Origin: Mesorhizobium sp. B1-1-8
GTDB taxonomy: Bacteria > Pseudomonadota > Alphaproteobacteria > Rhizobiales > Rhizobiaceae
Assembly: GCF_006442795.2 (NCBI RefSeq)
Contig: NZ_CP083956.1
Coordinates: 4,689,501 to 4,753,500, forward strand
Reading direction: 5' to 3'
DNA length: 64,000 bases
Position numbers and translations under genes: made by a program
Shown: piece after piece, positions 60,381 to 64,000 of the stretch
How positions within the stretch are numbered: position 1 is the stretch's first letter
How the letters are laid out: each line of letters begins with the position of its first letter
The notes under the pieces: model-generated
The model's input: the letters and a program-made list of their open reading frames with translations, nothing else
What the model was told of the DNA's origin: nothing
Databases searched by the model: none

Positions 60381-60977
60381 TCAAGGCTTCCCCATCAGAG
60401 CCGCGATGAGGTGCTCGACATGCCCGCCGTCGCGATGTTGGCTGGCGTCGAAGGCGTTCTGTCTGGCTTCATACTCGGCGAAGACGTCCCTGATGCGGCG
60501 CTGCGCCTCGCTGCGCGTCTTGTAGCAAAACGGGTCGTCGGCAAGCCTGAGGCCGGTGATCGACTTCTCGGTGGCCTGCATCATCTGCCGGGCGATACGG
60601 CCATGGGTCTCCTCATGGGCACGAACGCCGGCGAAAAACCGGTTCCAGCGCTTTCTCAGCGCCGGTGTGGTGGCTGAAGCGACGCGCGGATAGGTGTAGA
60701 AGAGATTGAGCGTGCCATTGGCCCGGCGCAGCCGGCAGAAGCCGTTGTCCTGGCCGGTGTCGAAGTCCCAGTTGACTGTGTAAGCAGTTTGCGCGATGGC
60801 CCGCGTCGTGAAACCGTGCTTCGGCCCCTTGCTGTCCATCGCCTCGATCAGGGCGGCTCCGGAGTTGCCCGCGATATCGTAGTTCCGCGTCTGGACCAGC
60901 ACCCTGGAGGCGGCCGAGGCCGCAGGTGCGCACAGGGCGCCGATCGCCACAAGGCATACCAGAACCGGCAGGCGCAT
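60381..60977 (-). CDS. DUF922 putative secreted zinc protease
   Basis: The 198-aa protein has a signal peptide (MRLPVLVCLVAIGALCAPAA, cut near SAASRV) and the zinc motif HEETH in GVRAHEETHGRIARQMMQAT. Other family marks are NYDIAGNSGAALIEAMDSKG, the WDFDTGQDNGFCRLRRANGT stretch and DVFAEYEARQNAFDASQHRD. The ATG at 60977 has GGAGGAAA before it. The substrate is unknown. Confidence 0.85.
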   Translation of the reverse strand: MRLPVLVCLVAIGALCAPAASAASRVLVQTRNYDIAGNSGAALIEAMDSKGPKHGFTTRAIAQTAYTVNWDFDTGQDNGFCRLRRANGTLNLFYTYPRVASATTPALRKRWNRFFAGVRAHEETHGRIARQMMQATEKSITGLRLADDPFCYKTRSEAQRRIRDVFAEYEARQNAFDASQHRDGGHVEHLIAALMGKP

Positions 60978-61044
60978 GGCCGTTTCCTCCCTATCCGAGA
61001 AGAAGGGAACCACAAGCCGGTCGCAGTTTCAACAGTCCTGGCTT

Positions 61045-61165
61045 AAATGCCCTGACGGATCGGCCCTTCGATGGCTTCGGACGCGCCGCTCACACGCCCT
61101 GATAGATCGGCCTCCGGCTTTTCACTTTGGCGCGGCGGTCGAGACGGCCCGGTCGGACGCTTCGC
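61045..61165 (-). repeat. Degenerate copies of the ETF-QO 3' end
   Basis: Reading downstream of the ETF-QO stop, two more segments repeat its last codons. The gene ends GGCCCGGTCTATCAGGGC plus ATGTGA. The second copy is GGCCGATCTATCAGGGCGTG with TGA (ending at about 61090). The third is GGGCCGATCCGTCAGGGC with ATTTAA (ending at about 61045). Each is followed by a relative of AGCG-AGCGTCCGA. The units are about 45-80 bp apart. Confidence 0.65.
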
Positions 61166-62845
61166 TCACATGCCCTGATAGACCGGGCCTTCGCCGCCTT
61201 GTGGCGGCACCCAGGTGATGTTCCGGTTCGGGTCCTTGATGTCGCAGGTCTTGCAGTGGACGCAGTTCTGCGCGTTGATGACGAAGCGCACATCCTTCGC
61301 CGCCGGATCGGCGGCGGCATTGCCGTCCTTGTCCACCCATTCATAGACGCCGGCCGGGCAGTAGCGGGTCGAGGGACCGGCGAAGACGTCGTGCTCGGAG
61401 CGCTGCAGCAGCGCCGCGTCGCCGACGATGAGATGCACCGGTTCGTTTTCCTCATGGTTGGTGTTTGACAGGAAGACCGAGGAGAGCCGGTCGAAGGTGA
61501 GCACGCCATCCGCCTTCGGATAGGCGATCTTCTGATGCTTGGACGCGGGCTCGAGCGTCGCGTAGTCGGCCTTGCCGTGCTTCAGCGTGCCGAAGGGCGA
61601 GAAGCCGAACAGCGTATTCAGCCACATGTCGAGACCGCCGATTCCGACTCCGACGATGGTGCCGAAGCGTGACCACAGCGGCTTGACGTTGCGAACCTTT
61701 TTCAGATCCTTGCCGATGTCGCTGCCGCGCCAGGCTTCCTCGTAGGACGCAAGCTCGTCATTGGCGCGGCCGGCGCCGATCGCCTGGGCGACATGCTCGG
61801 CCGCCAGCATTCCCGACAGCACCGCGTTGTGGGAACCCTTGATGCGCGGCACGTTGACGAAGCCCGCAGCACAGCCCATCAGCACGCCGCCCGGGAAGGA
61901 CAGTTTCGGCACCGACTGCCAGCCGCCCTCGGTGATGGCCCGCGCGCCATAGCCGATCCGCCTGGCGCCTTCGAAGGTGCCCGCGATCGCCGGATGCGTC
62001 TTGAAGCGCTGGAACTCTTCGAAGGGCGACAGATACGGATTCTTGTAGTTGAGATGGACGACGAAGCCGACCGCCACCTGGTTGTCTTCCAGATGGTAGA
62101 GGAAGGAGCCGCCGCCGGTCTTCATGTCGAGCGGCCAGCCGAAGGAGTGCTGCACCAGTCCCGGCCTGTGGTTCTCCGGCTTGACCTGCCACAGTTCCTT
62201 GAGGCCGATGCCGAATTTGCCCGGCTCGCGGCCGTCCGACAGCTTGTATCTGGCGATCAGCTGCTTGGCGAGCGAGCCGCGCGCGCCCTCGCCGATCAGC
62301 ACATATTTGCCCATCAGCGCCATGCCCGGCGCGTAAGCCGGTCCGTGCGTGCCGTCCCTCTCGACGCCCATGTCGCCGGTGACGACGCCGGTGACCGCGC
62401 CGGCATCGTTGTAGACGAGGCTGGCCGCGGCGAAGCCTGGATAGATCTCGACGCCGAGCGCCTCGGCCTTGGCCGCCAGCCAGCGGCAGACATTGCCAAG
62501 CGAGACGATGTAGTTGCCGTGATTGTTCATCAGCGGCGGCATCAGCATGTTGGGCAGGCGGAACGAGCCGGCGGGGCCAAGCACCAGGAAATGGTCCGCC
62601 GTTACCGGCGTCTTGAACGGATGGCCTTCCTCCTCGCGCCAGCCCGGCAGCAGGCGGTCGATGCCGATCGGGTCGACGACTGCGCCGGACAGAATATGGG
62701 CGCCGACTTCGCCGCCTTTTTCCAAAACGACGACGGAAAGGTCGGGATTGAGCTGCTTCAGGCGGATCGCAGCGGCGAGGCCGGCGGGACCCGCGCCGAC
62801 GATCACCACGTCGAATTCCATGCTCTCGCGTTCGATTTCGCTCAT
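61166..62845 (-). CDS. Electron-transfer flavoprotein:ubiquinone oxidoreductase
   Basis: The 559-aa inner-membrane flavo-Fe-S enzyme passes electrons from ETF to ubiquinone. It has the FAD loop FDVVIVGAGPAGLAAAIRLK, VVDPIGIDRLLPGWREEEGH, YGARAITEGGWQSVPKLSFP with GGVLMGCAAG, and the 4Fe-4S Cys region CPAGVYEWVDK and NAQNCVHCKTCDIKDPN. The ATG at 62845 is preferred over a longer frame because the FAD domain starts at once. It gives the electron exit for the isovaleryl-CoA dehydrogenase in this window. Confidence 0.95.
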   Translation of the reverse strand: MSEIERESMEFDVVIVGAGPAGLAAAIRLKQLNPDLSVVVLEKGGEVGAHILSGAVVDPIGIDRLLPGWREEEGHPFKTPVTADHFLVLGPAGSFRLPNMLMPPLMNNHGNYIVSLGNVCRWLAAKAEALGVEIYPGFAAASLVYNDAGAVTGVVTGDMGVERDGTHGPAYAPGMALMGKYVLIGEGARGSLAKQLIARYKLSDGREPGKFGIGLKELWQVKPENHRPGLVQHSFGWPLDMKTGGGSFLYHLEDNQVAVGFVVHLNYKNPYLSPFEEFQRFKTHPAIAGTFEGARRIGYGARAITEGGWQSVPKLSFPGGVLMGCAAGFVNVPRIKGSHNAVLSGMLAAEHVAQAIGAGRANDELASYEEAWRGSDIGKDLKKVRNVKPLWSRFGTIVGVGIGGLDMWLNTLFGFSPFGTLKHGKADYATLEPASKHQKIAYPKADGVLTFDRLSSVFLSNTNHEENEPVHLIVGDAALLQRSEHDVFAGPSTRYCPAGVYEWVDKDGNAAADPAAKDVRFVINAQNCVHCKTCDIKDPNRNITWVPPQGGEGPVYQGM

Positions 62846-63097
62846 CGGCCCCTCACTGGCTTGCCTTTGCCGGGCATTTTGCTGGCTCACGCGCTGCATA
62901 GCGCATCAATTCGCGACGCGAAACCGGCGTTGGCGTGACAACGGGGATTTCGACAAAAAGCCGCGCTGTTTGCCGCGGATAGCCCATATTATGGGGCCGC
63001 TGCAAGCATCGGCCACGACAATCCGATTGGAAGGCCAGGCGCCGCCCGCACGTTTTTTAATTGTTCGGCGGCTTGCTTATCGGCAATACTTGGGTCC

Positions 63098-63736
63098 ATG
63101 CGCACCCTCAAGCCATCCGGCTTTTCATCGAAGCGCTTTCTCTTGACACCCGGCACGCTTTGCCGCGCGGGTCTTCTCACCCTCCTTTCGCTCGGCACCG
63201 CCCATGCCGATCCGCAGAAAGTCTGGGCGACCGGCGCCTATTCCTTTTCCGACGAGCTTGGCGGCTTCCGCATCACCGGCGCTTCCGGCATCGGCACCAA
63301 GGAGGATCCGCTGGTCATCACCGAGGAATTGAACTCGGCGACGCCGGTAACGCTGACCATTCGCGCGACCAAGCCGATCGAGGCCTTCGGCAAAGCGGGC
63401 GACGTCGCCAATGGCATCATGTACATGCGCATCGACGTGCTCAACAACAGCGCCCTGCCTTGGGTGGAATTCCAGTTCGAGCTGCAGGAGATCCTCGACC
63501 AGCCGAGCGTGTTCGGCGACGGGCTTTCCTTCGACCAGCGCAACAAGACGCCCGATAATGTCTGGTCGAGCAACTTCGCCGATTTCGACCGCCAATTCGA
63601 ACCCTATGACCGGCTGCTGTTCAAGAATGGCAAGGTCGATCCGCTGAAGACGGCGACCTTCGATTTCTTAGTCACCGACTACACGCCGCGCTGGACGTTT
63701 TATCTGGTGCAGGATCCACGCATACCGACCGGGTGA
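63098..63736 (+). CDS. Secreted hypothetical protein, 212 aa
   Basis: The protein has an N-terminal signal peptide after a basic start (RTLKPSGFSSKRFLLTPGTL, hydrophobic CRAGLLTLLSLGTAHAD). The mature part is beta-rich: WATGAYSFSDELGGFRITGA, GIMYMRIDVLNNSALPWVEF, DRQFEPYDRLLFKNGKVDPL. No family is recognised. Codon use fits the neighbours. It has one Cys only, before the cleavage site. Upstream is the divergent ETF-QO gene. Confidence 0.75.
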   Translation: MRTLKPSGFSSKRFLLTPGTLCRAGLLTLLSLGTAHADPQKVWATGAYSFSDELGGFRITGASGIGTKEDPLVITEELNSATPVTLTIRATKPIEAFGKAGDVANGIMYMRIDVLNNSALPWVEFQFELQEILDQPSVFGDGLSFDQRNKTPDNVWSSNFADFDRQFEPYDRLLFKNGKVDPLKTATFDFLVTDYTPRWTFYLVQDPRIPTG

Positions 63737-63774
63737 AGGGAGGCGGAAGGCGATTGGCGAAGCGGCGGAGCGCG

Positions 63775-63810
63775 TGATCTCCCCCCTCGAGGCAGGGCTG
63801 TCCGGGGAAA
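63775..63810. repeat. Truncated copy of the rhizobial palindromic repeat
   Basis: The segment GATCTCCCCCCTCGAGG and then CAGGGCTGTCCGGGG matches one arm of the 1074-1243 repeat, but the middle and the other arm are missing. It ends next to the partial gene at the window edge. Confidence 0.55.
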
Positions 63811-63811
63811 G

Positions 63812-64000
63812 TTATTCATAATCGAAGCCCAACTGGTTTGGGGATGTTCGATCCCTTCGGCGGCTCGAATTGATCGGAGGCGGCTTGTTGATGGCCTCGA
63901 TTCTTCGGCGCTCGAGCAGGCATTGGCTAACCAGATCGGTGAAGCGCAGGATGGGCATGGCGATGCGGTAGGTCCGGGCGGCGATGCGCAGCAGCGCATA
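63812..64000 (-). CDS. C-terminal part of an unidentified protein cut by the window edge
   Basis: The 62 visible residues read YALLRIAARTYRIAMPILRF, TDLVSQCLLERRRIEAINKP, PPINSSRRRDRTSPNQLGFD and end YE. Basic and rich in Arg, it looks like the end of a transposase or other DNA-binding protein, but no family can be named. The truncated repeat beside it fits a mobile-element edge. This is low-confidence inference. Confidence 0.45.
   Translation of the reverse strand, partial: YALLRIAARTYRIAMPILRFTDLVSQCLLERRRIEAINKPPPINSSRRRDRTSPNQLGFDYE

Overview
The window reads as chromosomal DNA of a Mesorhizobium-like member of the Hyphomicrobiales (Rhizobiales). The evidence is high GC, the gene order rpoZ-rsh-pyrE-DUF2062-acpS-lepB-rnc-era-recO, a paired inverted porin locus like Brucella omp2a/omp2b, and rhizobial-type intergenic palindromes. 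The genus is an inference.

Layout. 0-5 kb: a cut-off GFA gene, VOC and DUF559 genes, a 52-bp inverted repeat, cysS, a 51-aa ORF, an SRAP (YedK-type) gene, a Nudix gene and a TIGR02301 gene. 5-11.6 kb: two unknown genes, an AbiEii-type nucleotidyltransferase with a 74-aa partner, a dihydroorotase, a YgfZ-HD pair and a fatty acid desaturase. 11.7-14.6 kb: a three-gene operon of GNAT/C39-peptidase fusion, RLAN-RimK ATP-grasp ligase and DUF3303. 14.7-17.2 kb: ECF sigma/anti-sigma pair, a decayed toxin-antitoxin pair and vapBC. 17.2-30.1 kb: a DUF2339 membrane protein, a Nudix gene, then the conserved housekeeping cluster read right to left. Two extra genes in that cluster (a phosphotransferase and a VOC protein) each begin inside a copy of a ~49-bp palindromic element. 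30.4-37.3 kb: NYN protein, UdgB, GH25 lysozyme, smpB, dapA, lytic transglycosylase and an alpha/beta hydrolase.

37.4-45.2 kb is the accessory part: an orphan tyrosine recombinase, two divergent near-identical porins, tRNA-Ser(GCT), an IS481-type element, an inverted 23-bp copy of the tRNA 3' end, a GIY-YIG gene and a TPR-sulfotransferase. 45.3-54.4 kb: aminotransferase, acylphosphatase, then a leucine/isovalerate catabolic locus (TetR, isovaleryl-CoA dehydrogenase, methylcrotonyl-CoA carboxylase beta and alpha). That locus is interrupted by an antisense hicAB module, a macrodomain gene and two tandem secreted paralogues. 54.5-64 kb: a branched-chain amino-acid binding protein, small secreted or membrane proteins, AMP nucleosidase, an EEP-family protein, a DUF922 protease-like protein, ETF-QO and a cut-off gene.

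How the genes connect. A leucine-type substrate would be bound by the LivK/BraC-like protein and its isovaleryl-CoA oxidised by the dehydrogenase. Electrons would leave through ETF to the ETF-QO encoded 13 kb away, and MCC would carboxylate the product. No HMG-CoA lyase or methylglutaconyl-CoA hydratase is visible here. The most unusual items are the palindromic element that supplies start codons, the GNAT-C39/RimK/DUF3303 operon, and the invaded leucine locus. All calls come from reading the sequence; no database search was run.
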